The notes under the pieces: model-generated
What the model saw: the letters and a program-made list of their open reading frames with translations, nothing else
Told to the model about the DNA's origin: nothing
The model's database searches: none
Assembly: GCA_013398295.1 (NCBI GenBank)
Contig: VZSF01001290.1
Location: 3,483-67,482 of the forward strand
Length of the DNA: 64,000 nt
Direction of reading: 5' to 3'
From: Chionis minor
Taxonomy: Eukaryota > Chordata > Aves > Charadriiformes > Chionididae
Part shown: piece by piece, positions 22,740-35,760 of the stretch
Numbering within the stretch: the stretch's first letter is position 1
Layout: each line of letters opens with the position of its first letter
Translations under genes and position numbers: made by a program

Positions 22740-24500
22740 TACTGAAAAGGGTGTACTTCAGTTAACTATAATGCACAGAATTTATTGCAAATTAAACTGT
22801 TTACTGTACAAGGCAATTTGCAAGCACTGTCATGCTCACAAGGTTTTTTACTGTTGATTTTTCAAGTATTAAAAAGCCATCAAAACAATACAATTGAATA
22901 CTCCCTATGCCCTTCCATATCCTTGAAGACATTTACACATCTTCAAGTAATTGAGAAAAACGACCTGGATTGTTTGCATCTGATGGGTCATTACTGTGCT
23001 ACAATACCCGCTAGAAAACACACGTTAACAGCGGTTTGACAATAATGTATTTGAAGCTACATAAAAAATTGTGGATTGTATAGACTAGTGCTTCAATTGA
23101 TTTGAAATATGGTCTAGCATTTGTCTTGGCTGCATTAACAAGGTCTGTTTTACCAATACATTTGTATTTATGATGACTAAGGGCAGATTATAGTTGTTAA
23201 AATTTGTCCTCCTGACATGAAAACACTACTTTGTCATTAATACATTTTGTAGTATAAACTATGATGTCAGGTCAATGTAAAGGGTAAAAACTTTCCTAAA
23301 GTATGCACACATCATTTTTTCTAAAGCTATTGAGCCTAATGGAATAACAAAGGTCATAATAACAAACCATTACAGCTTTGGTCTTGGCAACTATGTCCAC
23401 AGAAGAATCCTCCAAGAAACAATCATCATTTCTCCAATGTTATGGCATTAGGACGACAGGAATGGTTCACAAATGAGTCATGTGAGCCCAAAAACGCAGT
23501 AGCTATGTGAAAGCTGAGCAATCAATTATTCATTTGTTTACTGAGAGCTTTCTCAGCTGACATTAACCAGAACTGCTTAAAAAGAAGAACTTTACAGCTG
23601 TCCTTGGCTGTCCTGTGAGGCTGTGCTCAGAGGCTGGAAAGATTGCTTAATTTCTCTGTACGTAATCTGGTATTTTTATTGAAATAAACAACAACATATG
23701 GACTAATTAACTGGGTTCAACCTGAGACCCAGCAGGTGTCAAAATATCAAAGACCCAGGGCTGGGGTGATGATAAGCTGGGAGACCATGGCGGGGAAAAG
23801 GACACTCAAGCATCCAAAATCTCTCTCTTGCTCAAAATTCAGTACATAAAATCCCCAGTAAGCTTTCCCGTATGTGGCGTATTGAGGATACATATACACA
23901 TTTTGGTCACATTAATACACATAATTAATCTGCTCTGACTGATTAAATTACATTTTTCTCATTTTGTAGTGGTTGTTTACCCTAGACCCTAACAAAGTTG
24001 TTATGCTGAAATCTTTTTCAACCACAAATGAGTAAGATTTAAAGAGGTTTAAATATCACACCTTCAACTCTCTTTAATCTATGCTATTTTTGCCTTTTTT
24101 GGTTTGAAAGAACCATCCAAACCAGGGAAAACTGCCATACAAAAGGAACTGAGAAAATCTGGACATAAACACAGTATAATCAAGTGCAAAGCAAGCACAT
24201 AAAAAGAGCTGATCTGAGTAGAGCTAAGATTTTTTTTTATTTAAAGTGTTTCCCCTACATGATAAAGCTGATGAGGAACACTAAAGCTTAGGATAAACGC
24301 AGTCAGCAGAAAAATGTTTTTCATGGGACTCCATCGAATTACTTTTGCACTCCATTAATATTTCTAGATGAAACAAAACTGAGAAAAACCTGAAATAGTA
24401 AAGCCTTTTATGCTGACCTTCCCATTGTGTTCAGGTTAGATTCTCATAATGCCATCTGCGATACCAAAAAGAAGTGATAGTAGAATTAGAGATTTTGATT
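22740..24500. promoter_or_regulatory. Candidate cluster of conserved noncoding elements
   Basis: About 1.7 kb of AT-rich, complex sequence without TE or simple-repeat signatures. It has repeated TAAT/ATTA, TGACATT and CAATCAATTATTCATTTG-type motifs (near 23520-23540). Stop codons occur in all frames, so it is not coding. The suggestion that it is an enhancer cluster in a developmental-gene desert is inference. Confidence 0.25.
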
Positions 24501-27500
24501 TTTCAAAATTGCTAGCAAATCAAAAACCCTACCCTAACCTTTTGATGTTTATCCTGATCAATCAGCCTCAGTCTATTTTTGTTTTCTTTTTCAGACTGAA
24601 TGCAAAAAAATGAACATATACTTTAGGGCTGTGAAATCCACTCACTGAAGAAAGAAAAATTTCACTTTTTGTATGCTTTTTTAGCACTTCTAAAGAGGCT
24701 TTACCTACCAACTCTGAGCACGTTTCTTGAACCCACTGTGCCTCCTCCATCATTTATGAAAACAACAAAATAAAACCAGCAAACCCTAGCACTTACTGGA
24801 AGAGCAGCTGGGATTGCTGGAGCGCCTCGCTAGCCAGGGAAAGGCTTGGAGGGGACCCAAGAGTCCTCCTTTTACTTCTTCCCCTGATTATGTCTAATGA
24901 TACCGACACTTCAGATAGTTTATTACTAAGCACAGCCCCATCTTCCTACTTTATAAGGAAAGCAAGTATCAATCCACCCATGTCAGAGACAAAATACAGG
25001 AGGCTCAGAAAGGCTGCGCGGGGTCACTTTAGGCAGAGCTAGGAACAGAATCCCTGTGTAAATAAAAGCCTCATCCATTTTGCTCTGCTGCTCTCCTCTA
25101 AATGATTATACCAGTCCTATAAGCTACAGGATGCCTATAGGTAAGATCCCACCTGTCTACTTTCACTAAGAGACAAATGAAGAGCTAACCATTAACAAAA
25201 CAAAAAGCAAACGGGAGTATCAGCTGTTCTGTGTGAGCCACTGCAAAGAGGAAATTCAGGAGAACAGGGAAATCCTGCTTCCCATCATGAAGTTACAGCC
25301 AGAAAATAGATGGATAAAATGTGCATCACCACCCTTCCAATACATTTATCTCTATCAGCATGAGCTGCTTCTCAAGATACTTAACCATCAGACAAGAGTC
25401 TGTGTAGAAGGCATCTAGTCAATGTTGCTTTTGACAGACATACCTCTAAGAGCAATCCTTCATTCTTTCAAGTGCCTGACTGTCACCTGAGAATTGTGGT
25501 TTCTTTTGTTTTGGCTTCTTTTTTGGTTTTTTTTTGTTTGTTTGTTTGGGGTTTTTTTGTGGCTGCATACGTGAGTTAGGGATGGAGGCGTACAAAACAC
25601 ATACAACATAAAGACCAGGAGCTGATCAAAATGAAACCCATAACATGAAGCCACGTATATCTAGACTCCTTTGGAAAAAAAAAAAAATCTGATTTAAACA
25701 AACTTTTTAGCATTTCAGTTGATTTGAGCTCTTACACATGAAGTGTGCTGTAAATATACATGCTTATGGGAAACACTGTTCATTTACACAAGATCTGAGC
25801 TGCTTATTCCAATCTAATCAAAGAATGAAGTAACCATGAGTAAAAAGTGAGAGCTATCGCTCACAAAATGTTGAGCCTTCCCAAGGTCACATATCCACAA
25901 AAGAATCTCCACCTTTTGAATATCTGAGTTACAGTCCCATCTGCAACAGACTATACCATTTTACGCAGTTAGGTGGAAAATTGATCCTATATATTAATTC
26001 ATTTTCAATGGTAATAATGACTGGACAATATTATATCTAATGTAATTCTAGTAAGTTAATGGAACCCAATAACGCTACATTAATGTAACTACACTAGCAT
26101 GCATTGCTGCCTTCACTTTCTTTTCCTAAAAAAGGCTGACTGGGGGTAATGTAAATGAAATCAACTTTTGATTTATTTCCCTTTCCCATACCCACTTTTG
26201 TCCCAGATGATTAAACCTCTCTGGTAGTCTGATCGTTCTCTTTTCCAGCAGCCCAATTTGAGAAAGGGCTGATTGTATGTGGCACATCAGCGATACAGCA
26301 GTAGACAACTTCTGCCCCAACACATTCTTAATTTCTGGAAAGCAGCCCTGATACCAACGCCTGCTACCACTCTCTGCACTGGTTCTGACTTTGGGAGAGC
26401 CTAATTCTGCGGGCTCAGTGTGAAACCTAATTTTGAATTCCTTTCTCAGAACAGTTTCCAGCTCCTTTTTTGATACAAGCTGCTCCTGTAGCAGAATCAC
26501 TAGATTTCAAACACTGACGAAGCATTTCTTATTGAAACACCCTGTGGCGAGATCACGCTGCCTTTTCCCTCCTTTCTCCTGCACACGGTTGCGCCCACAG
26601 AACCACGTTTGCTGCTTTAGGGTCTTACAAAGAGGCAGCGACGGGCGGGCTGCGGGAGGGCACATCTCCTCTCGGCACTTGCTCAGAGGCACAGCGAGCT
26701 TCAGCTCACCAGGACCTGCCCAAGGACCTGCTTGGGCAGCAGAACCCAGAGACTTGCTCTCCGTCACTGTAGCATTCCACAGAGTATCCACCCCTTTAGG
26801 AAAAGCAGGTGAAAACAAGGTCTTGCTGAAGTCAGTGGGAGCCTGAGCAGGAATTATCCACCATCATGTACGGTTATTCATTATTAGGAAAGAGAGCAAG
26901 GGCAAGAGAAAGGAACTGAGCGCCAGCGGGCAAAGATGAAGTAAACTGACAACAGATTAGCAGAGGGAGAGGAGACAGGCGGTGAGGAAAGCAAATGAAT
27001 AAATACAGATAGAGATGCTCATGACAAAATGACTCACCACAGCCATTTTACAACATTCCTCCTGCTTGACAATGTTTTTTGCAGGACATTGTTCAAGCTA
27101 TAATGGTACAGAAAAGCAAGCAAAGCCATCTCATCCCTCTCATCTAACCTAACCGTGTTCTAGTTACCTTGGTCTGCTAGAAAAAGTACAGTAAACAAGA
27201 ACTGCCTTCCTCGTCGTATTCCTTCTGCCTCATTAATCTGCTGATCAGATAAAAAATATGATGTCTAAAATATGCTTCATATTCATTTCAGGACTGTTGT
27301 TCTACTAAGAAGCTCAAGCTGTAAAGAAAACCTGAAGACCAAACATCAATATATCACCTGGTGACATGACAGGAAAGAATAAATAAAGTTTAGCAAGTCA
27401 TAAGATCTGCATAGGCATAATATTTTTCCAGAAGTCTATCCGATGCAGAACCCCAATCAGAAGGGAATATGGTAGTCATTTCAGAAACGTGGATTCAGCA

Positions 27501-30149
27501 AAAAATACTGTCAGATAGCTGAAAGCGTATTTCCTTGCTTGGTTTGTAAGTGGGAGCCTGAATTCCTCCCACCCAACAACATGTATCCAACTGTCTTTGC
27601 TTTCTTCGTAGTTCGGAGAAAGAGAAAGGCATCTCTTGAAGGTGGTTTGGCCTCACTAACTCCAGACTCCTCTGCTGGACCCTGCAGCCAGGTGGGAAGT
27701 TTGCAAGAAGACATCTCCACACTGAAACGCATCTCCAAGCAGCCGATGGTTTAAGAAAGACCCTCACTGGAATCGAAATCAGTTTGTTGAGACGATTCAG
27801 AGAAGGATCTTTTAAGTTGTGCCTCAAGTACCAGTCAAAGTTAAACTCACCATCAGAAAAGCAGAAACACTGCTTCTAAAGCGCAGGTTTTAGCTTGCGC
27901 TTTTCTTCCCCCAGCAACAAAAGAGGGCGAAATATACTACAATATAATGTGTCTGCAATGCCTGTGGATATCCAAAGCCCCGCTTTCTCTCCCAGCTCAT
28001 CATCAAAAACCCCTCACTTGGTACCAAAAGAGCTGGGTGCTTTCTGGATTTGCAAAGAGCAGAGAAGTGTATCTTGGGGAACCTGTAAGGCTACAGGTTA
28101 CCTAGTATGGCTGGCATCTTGCACCAGTTTTATTACACATTTTTCCTAGGGTTCAGTGAGTGAATTGAAATGCTGTAGAATAAGGAAAGCACGTTAAACC
28201 TCACGCTGTTGAAGGCCTGATCCTCTTGCTACTGAAAACAATGGCAAAACTTCTGCTGCTACACAGGGCAGGTAATTTAACAGTTAAACAACCTGTGGTG
28301 TGCTTGACACACCACAAGCAGCACATGGGAGAAGGAGATCTATCCCAAGATCCCAGCCAAAAGAGCTGCACTTCCAGATATACCAAAACACCCAAATAAT
28401 AAGGGGAGCAGAGCAAAGCTCCCCGGAACCTTCAGCCAAGGGTGATCTGAGCTCCAGTAATAGCAACAGAGCCCTGACAGGTGAGCAACAGCGACTCTGT
28501 TCAAATGTGGTTTTAAAGCGTATTTATACTCTATCAGTGATTTAAGATCTTAACTTTTGTATTTATTTAAAAAGCAGCAGCACTGTCAAACAGCTGACAA
28601 TAAGAGTAAAATGCAGCTTTACTTCTTGAACATCTGGAAAAGGATAGGGACAGGAGAATAGTTTGCTGACAACTGTAGAGCTAGCACAGATTTAGGACCC
28701 AGTGTTGCCAAATGCAAAACCTCTCCAGGCAAGAGTGAAGGATCCTCAGCTGGATCTGTCCTCCAGGATGCAGCAAAGGACATCAGCCCCTCAAATTAAT
28801 TATTCCCTTTTCTGGAAACCTACACTGTTATATTTATGGGACCTTAAAGTTCACACACAGTACTAAGAAAGGCTAGAGAGCTCATGCTGAATTCTTTTAT
28901 CTGGGAGAAGTTTATGAGTTTTGTAAGATGGTCAAAAATGGGCAGAGTTCAGTTTATTTGCACTGAAGTCCCTTATAGACACAGTTCTCATTTACCCACA
29001 CACACGTCCTAGCGAGCAGGTACACGGCAGCAGACCACAGAAGACTTTCTTAGATGTGGACTTCAGCTGGAACAGGTCTCACAGCAAAAGCGCTATGTTT
29101 CCAGTGCTGCATTTTTGTATATAAATAACATGGTAACAAAACCAGGGATGCTCCTGTGTGGAAAGTTTATGAGGCTAAACAGCTCACACAAAAAACCAGA
29201 GCTCTAAAGAAGAAACAGCACAAATCCCTGCTGTACTGTTCAACAAAAACATCCGGAAGGAAGGAGAAAGGCAGAGATCCTCCGTAGCACACTGAGATCT
29301 CAAGTCAAATCCCACTCACCTTATTCAGGTGAAACGATTCTTCAGTTTCAGGTCTCGCTCTTGGAGATATATGGCTTCTTAGGGCTTACAAACCCTTAAC
29401 AGTTCAAAGAAGGTAGCTAAAAATGCCAGTGATTAAGGCTGTGTGTACTCAAACGAAGAGCTACTGAGATGTGGAACATGTCAGGAACCGAAAAATACTA
29501 CAAATAAGAAACGAGTCACTCTAAAAGCCATTTCCGTGGAAATCGAGGGTGAAAAGGTACCATATTGTGCTTGGAGTTTTGACAAGTATAAATGAAAAGT
29601 GAAGTGAAACCACGCAGTTTGTTGTGCTCTCTGGATACACGAGGCTGCTTCAGCTTTTCATTCCGTCCACAGATTACCTATGTCCTAGGTTGTTTTTTTG
29701 GTTTCTTTTGTTTTTCTCAGAAGGTGCAGAGGGAGTTCAATAACAATCTAAATCACTTCTAGTCTGTTTATTCTTTGTACAGAGTTTTCTATCCAAAGTT
29801 ATCTGTTCCAGCATGGGCAGGAATTAGCATCTGTTTTTAATAACTTAAAGGGCCAGATCTATAATGTAAGTGAACTGAACCCATAGGCTACAACAATTTA
29901 AACACATTTCCAGGCTCTGCCTGCTGTGTTTTACCTACACGTACATTTTACTCACATCCCTCAAAGACCAATTCTATTTGGGGGAGGGCATCAGTGCAGC
30001 CTAACATGTTTTTATTAGCAGGAAAAAGGGAGGTCATGACATGTGTATGCTGCCAGCACCCTTGGGAGAAGACACAACTACCATAGGTGATGTGCTTGCA
30101 CATATAGAAAGAATTCACAGACTAAAGTAGCAACGCAAAAAGCCAGAAC
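24501..30149. other. Gene-free sequence
   Basis: No gene was recognised. It contains a T/G-rich tract at 25498-25562, an A run at 25675-25687 and a possible MIR-like remnant at 24960-25065. Short open frames show no homology that I can name. Confidence 0.4.
24960..25065 (+). repeat. Possible MIR-like SINE remnant
   Basis: The order GAGGCTCAGAAAGGCTG, then GGGTCACTTTAGGCAGAGCT, then AGGAACAGAATCCC parallels the MIR 3' part (GGCTCAGAGAGG, GGTCACACAGC, GGCAGAGC, GGGATT). The identity is low, so this is tentative. Confidence 0.3.
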
Positions 30150-30480
30150 AAGGTGGTGGAAAGGACTGTGATAAATCATCAAGTTTAATCCCTGCCCTAA
30201 GGCAGGATCCGCTACTACGTTATTTCTGGGCAAGGTTTGTCCAACTTGCCCTTAAAGATCTCCAGTAGCAAAGCCTCTCCCAATGCCTGCACAATCCAGT
30301 CCAGCTTCTCTCTGTCTTTGCCACTCAGAAAGGTTTTCCCAGTGCCTAACCTGGACGAGCTCTGCCGCTCAGCTACCCGCAAACTGAGGGCTGTTGTAGA
30401 AACAGGTCTGCTTAAATCCTGTGGCTTTATGAGGGCAGACTGCTTGGGCTGCAGCAAAGACAGGAAGATAGGATGCCTTG
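30150..30480 (-). mobile_element. Degenerate CR1 LINE 3' relic
   Basis: On the plus strand it reads as a reverse-complement CR1 3' end: AAATCATCAAGTTTAATCCC, TGCCCTAAGGCAGG, later CCAACTTGCCCTTAAAGATC and TCCAGTAGCAAAGCCTCTCC. It is strongly diverged and has no useful open frame. The right boundary is uncertain. Confidence 0.6.
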
Positions 30481-33303
30481 CAGAGAAGTCATTCCTGTTC
30501 CTGTTCCAGAAGGCAGCATTAAATCCTGGACAAGACTTTTACCCTGCTCCTCAGGGGAACAAAATGTAATTTTGCCTCCATTGCAGAGCTGTGGATCAGC
30601 TCTGGTTACCTGTCATGACACCACACCATTATCACCAGCCTTCGCTTCAGAAAAGGAGACAACTACAACCCATACCTCAAGGGAAGAGGAGCTAAAGGTG
30701 CCTCTACCCCACAAAACCAAGCACAAGACAAAAATACCCCCTAGAGCACCAACCCAAGCTCCTCACAGCACAGCCCAGCACCAAGCAGAGATAGTCCTCA
30801 GCAGGACTCACAGGACTCAACCTGGCAAAGCCCTGGGTGCCAGCCTTCACCCACCGCTACCTTGGAGTGCCTTGGCCAGCACCACTATGGGGCTTCCAGA
30901 GGCAGGTTATGTGCAGCCTGCCTGCCGGCACGCTGGCGGCTCCTGGATGCTGCAGGCTCACCACGCACACCCTGCGTGACACACACGGGCTCCTGCCCGT
31001 CTCTGTGGAACACCTGGCAGCCCTCCAGGAGCCACCGCTCTGCCGCTGCGAAATGCTGGCAGGAGCTGACTGTCATTATCAGAGCATTTCACCTCTCCTG
31101 TCTCACTCTGCTCCTCTTGGAGAAAGAGGGGACGATTATCCATTCCCCTTGGGGTCTGCAAGAAGCCCAAAGCCTGCCAGGTGCTGAATTAACACGCCTG
31201 AGGTGCTGCAAACCCTTCACAGGGCGGCCACCAGAGCACTTTACAAGTGACTCCTGGCTCTAATTCAGAAGCGGTTTCCTGCTCTGCCAGCTGGCTGCAG
31301 AACACTCAACAATGTTTTCATGAGGTCGTTACTGCCGAGATAAAAACCAAGAAAGGCCAGAGATTCTCAGTGTCCTCCACCGCCGCACAGCACTGCCAGC
31401 AGCAACGGGAAGCAGGCTGGTGCCCTGGGCTGAGCTGCAGCATCCTGGTGCTCAGAGGAAGGATTTCCCCAGTACTCTTCCAAAACGTAGTGGAAGTGCA
31501 CCTATTTTTTTTGTAACACGTGAACAGTGTTTTTTTCCATTTGTTCTGATCCATCAAAAGGATGTTAAAAGAATGATGTTAAAAATACTGAATTTCTGGC
31601 CAAAAAGGAAGGCATATGAGAAGGAAAGCTGTTTCCAAGAAGCTGTGTTCTGGAAAAGAGGAGCCCCTTCTCCCCCCTCACCAGTACTGCACACCCTGGG
31701 AACATCATTATTGCAGCACCCTCACTCAGTCATTACATGCCCTCGTGTTCACTGACAGCTCCTTGGTTATTTCAACTATTCACGTGTCAATTCAGCAACC
31801 ATAAGTTACCATGGATAAACCCTGCCCTGACTTTAGAAAAGCCTCCCTGAAAGAGCTGCTTCATTGAATGAAGCACCATTTCTGCAATGTCTTTTATGCC
31901 TGCTTTGAACGTGTCTCCCAAAAATTTCCTTCCTAGGTGATTGTTTTCCCAGTTGTTTTGTCCCTGCTGCAGAATCGGCGAGGGCATCTTAAAGTTGAGA
32001 GGCAGCTTGCAAGATTTTACCTAACATAGTTGTTCCTTCTCAGAGACTGACAGCATGCAAAGCATTCTCGAGAAGCTGATCTGCATGAAACCTTTGTGTG
32101 CTTACTGTCACTCCTGCGTTCCCGCCTGGCTTGGACTTGTCCCACACAAGTAATGGGAGGCTCCCTAACGCACAGGCTGCTGTTCAGCCATGCCACCAGC
32201 AGGGACTGCTTCCAGTCACAAATGCAACTGAAACAAAAATAACCATGCACAAAACTTCACTTGGGACAGGTTTCAAGAGAGAATCTCGGTCACTTATTTA
32301 TTTCTTGGCCCTGTTGATTGCCAAGACTTTAATTTCAACACGGGTGAAGATTCAAAGCAGAGAAGCAGAACTCTGACACCAGTGGGATTAGACATAAATA
32401 TATTCACTGTAACCCAATAAGCCTGAGATGTCCTATATCCCAAATTGATTTTGCATCTTTCTTTCTCAGAACATCATCTTCAGGAGGTGGATATTTGGCA
32501 TGCATCTATGGAAAAGCCAGGGGATACATTAATTAAAAGCTTCTGCGGCACTACAGGCACAATCAACACACAGGACAGCATATTGCCCTGGAAAATCCCA
32601 CACGTCCCAGCACAGTGCATCTAAGAGATCACTTGGTAAAGACAGTGAAAGATTTACTGGAGTTGCAAAACCAAGATAGGCAACATCATTCTCTGGAGAA
32701 GGCCAGGAGACAGCCTTCAGCAGAGAGAACCTCCCAGTCACAGTGAAAGCTAAAGCAGACTACGTGCCGCAGCTGGTCACTAACAGACACACAAGGCTGG
32801 TTTCCAGTTCCACTGGATACCTCAGGGAATGCCACCCGATGGTATCCAGCACGCAGAGGCTTATTTTATAAGGCCACATAGACCTGCACACGTTGGAGCT
32901 GCCGTCTGGCCCTGCGGCACAGGGGGAGGCTGCAGGGTCAGTTCCCCACCTCCCTGCGTAGTTCCCTTGCAGATGTTACTGGCACAGCTGGCAGCAACCC
33001 CAGCTGATCCCAGCCTTACAGACACCCTATAAAGTGCATATACCTGTGATGAGCCAGGTGCATCCCACCATGCACTGGAGGTTGGTATTTTCAGGACAGG
33101 GATGCATTTATGACCACGCACTGGTCTCTCCAGGAACCTGCTGCGCATGCTGGGGTAAGACGTGGAAGCCTCGGAGCAACATGAAGGTCCTACACTCTCA
33201 CAGAACTTGCCCTTTCGCAGCCAAAACTCTTCATTCCCTGGGCCTTGGCAAATAGAGATCCCAAACTATTTACCATTCTAATGAATTATGACAGTCTTTC
33301 TTA
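30481..33303. other. Gene-free sequence
   Basis: No exon was supported. 30830-31270 is moderately GC-rich with overlapping open frames in several phases. They lack known domains and I treat them as chance. Confidence 0.4.
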
Positions 33304-33472
33304 GGATCATAGAATGGTTTAGGTTGGTACTTAAAGATCATCTAGTATCAACCCCCCTGCCATGGGCAGGGACACCTCCCACTAGACCTGGTTGCTCAAA
33401 GCCCCATCCAGCCTGGCCTTGAACACTGCCAGGGATGGGGCATCCACAGCTCCCCGGGGCAACCTGTTCCAG

Positions 33473-33887
33473 TGTCCCACCACCCTCATAGTGAAAAATT
33501 TCTTCCTGATACCTAATCTAAATCCACCCTCTTCCAGTTTGAAGCCATTACCCCTTGTCCTGTCACTACATGCCCTTCTTCTCCCTTTCCTTTCCCTGAC
33601 CTCACTACACACTAAGGTGAGCAGAGTGTCCCCATCCCATCCCATCCCATCCCATCCCATCCCATCCCATCCCATCCCANTGTCCCACCACCCTCATAGT
33701 GAAAAATTTCTTCCTGATACCTAATCTAAATCCACCCTCTTCCAGTTTGAAGCCATTACCCCTTGTCCTGTCACTACATGCCCTTCTTCTCCCTTTCCTT
33801 TCCCTGACCTCACTACACACTAAGGTGAGCAGAGTGTCCCCATCCCATCCCATCCCATCCCATCCCATCCCATCCCATCCCATCCCA
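33473..33887. repeat. Exact 207-bp tandem duplication flanking a single N
   Basis: Bases 33473-33679 recur at 33681-33887 with a constant offset of 208 and no difference that I can see, including CR1 sequence and part of the CATCC array. The N at 33680 sits exactly between the copies. This is best explained by an unmerged overlap at an assembly join rather than a biological duplication. Confidence 0.88.
33631..33679. repeat. CATCC pentanucleotide repeat (copy 1, before N)
   Basis: A perfect 5-bp period runs up to the N. On the minus strand it reads GGGAT, giving Gly-Trp-Asp-Gly-Met periodic open frames that are not genes. Confidence 0.95.
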
Positions 33888-33893
33888 TCCCAT
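33838..33893. repeat. CATCC pentanucleotide repeat (copy 2)
   Basis: The same perfect pentamer array after the duplicated CR1 segment, ending at ATCTGGCTGC. It is probably the same genomic array as 33631-33679. Confidence 0.95.
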
Positions 33894-34687
33894 CTGGCTG
33901 CACTACACCCCGAAAGGCTATACAAGCAGCTGGACTAAGAGCCAGTGTAGTTGTAGGAAAGACGCTCAATTTGCAGAAAAGGTGACTGAGTACTCAAATG
34001 CACAAAGTGACGCACTGTCTGTATGATAGAGGGACTTCAAGTGCAGCAGGGAGCACTGAGGCTGGACATTCAGAGAAAGATTCCTTCAAGGTCCCTTACA
34101 CCAGGTCATTTTCCAGTCACTAAAGATGGAGAAAATAAACCCACAAGAAAAATAAAGGGGGGAAAAAAAAAAAAAGACAAGATAAGTTTTAAAGGTTCAA
34201 AAGCTAATCGTCATAACTTCCTCCAGGGCTGGGACACTACATACCATCTTGTTTTATTTCCCAGATGCCAGTAGCCTTTTAGTCCAAAGGATGCGCCACA
34301 AGCATTGCCTCCGTTTTTTCAGTGGAAACCTGCCAGGGAAGAAAACAAAAAATCCACGCTTATATCTGTAATAGGTTGTGGTGTGCATGACACAAGAATA
34401 GCAAGCCAGGGAACCTTCACATTTTGCAGGAATGGAGCTTCCATTCCCTTACACAAGTTAAATATGTCATTCAAAATGATTTTCTCATGGGAAAAAGTAA
34501 GCAATCGGGAATGGAAATAAACTGGTCAGAGCTGATGATCTTGCCAAGTTGAGACGCCTTCAGACATTTGTTTGGGGCAGGGAAGCCTGACAAAACAAGG
34601 TATTAGAGTATAAATGCAAACCATGCCATTTTGAAATGAAAATTGATTTCTTGCACATTCAAGGACAAATATACACCCATACATATA

Positions 34688-34705
34688 TACACACACACAC
34701 ACACT
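34688..34705. repeat. Short CA microsatellite
   Basis: A perfect CA dinucleotide run preceded by TA-rich sequence. Confidence 0.85.
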
Positions 34706-35624
34706 ATAAACAGCTGACTAGTAAGGGTTTAAGAAGGAAGGAAATACAATGTCTGTATTGCACTATCCCCTAAAGAAAGTGAGAAAGGGCAGGAGGAATT
34801 CAAAACCACATTTGTATGGTGTGATTTTTGTGGAGAATTTCAGGATTTTGTAATTTTGGGCAGCATATGCAGACTAAACATTGACACTCCACAAATAAAC
34901 CCTAAAAAAAATCAAAAGCATGATCTGAAGTCTGTTATAAATAATGCACAATCACATTTTATATTTTAAAAAGAATAAATGAGCTTGGTATATGTGTGGT
35001 TGTATCCAGACTCACCTGTGGACACGCTTCCCTCTCTTTTAAATTTACGTATCCTGATGTCTTCAAATCCCTCTCCAAATCCACTTTGACAGCTCCATAC
35101 AGATGAATAGATAAAATACACTGACCTCTCCTACTCAAATTAATGGAGGATATATTAAATAGCATCTGTGGGAGGCCCCTTCAGAGCGGCATGCCAGAGA
35201 CACATATTTTTTCCAAACCTATCCCATTTAAAAAGGGCAAACAATCCCAGGGGGACTGGGGAGGGCAGGAACTATTGGCAATGCTAACTAATAGCTTTAA
35301 ATATAGTCTCTTCAAATGTAGCTGGCATCGAAATGTATTTATGTACGTAGAAAGTTCAGTGGGGTAAGAACAGCTATTTTTGGGTTGCAGAAAGGTCAGA
35401 GGAATGCAAGGCAAGCACTGGCATTCCAAGGCTCTTGTGAGGATGTTAAACTTGATGGGGCTTTTGAGGAAAATGCATTTTTAGTAAAGAGATACTGGTA
35501 GATGGCTCCATAAGGATTAAGTATTAAGTAAAGGATGGCACTTATTGATCAGCAATACAGCTTTTCTACCATTTGAAGCTGAGGTGTTGGGAATCTTTTT
35601 CACAACTAACAAAAAGAACAAAAC

Positions 35625-35760
35625 AGGGTTTTTTGGCTTTAGGGCATGGGTTTGGTTTTTTTTTTTTGTTTAGTTTGTTGCATTCTTTTGGGAGAGGGAG
35701 GTGTTTTGTGGTTTGGTTTTTTGGTGGGGTTTTTTTTTGGTTTTTGGTTTTTTTTTTAAA
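35625..35760. repeat. G/T-rich low-complexity tract
   Basis: About 135 bases of alternating T runs and GG/GGG pairs (GGTTTT, TTTGGT patterns). The plus strand has several closely spaced G runs. Confidence 0.75.

Larger units (their letters stand above)
33304..33895 (-). mobile_element. CR1 LINE 3' fragment with internal duplication
   Basis: It begins at the CR1 3' tail (GATCATAGAATGGTTTAGGT on the plus strand) and on the minus strand encodes the ORF2 C-terminus ([20 protein letters not shown] and [15 protein letters not shown]). Beyond the CR1-like part it passes into a CATCC array. A 207-bp segment appears twice, separated by a single N. Confidence 0.9.

Noticed and set aside
33382..33938. 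Periodic Gly-Trp-Asp-Gly-Met or Ser-His-Pro-Ile-Pro open frames
   Set aside because: They are products of the CATCC pentamer array fused to CR1 sequence.
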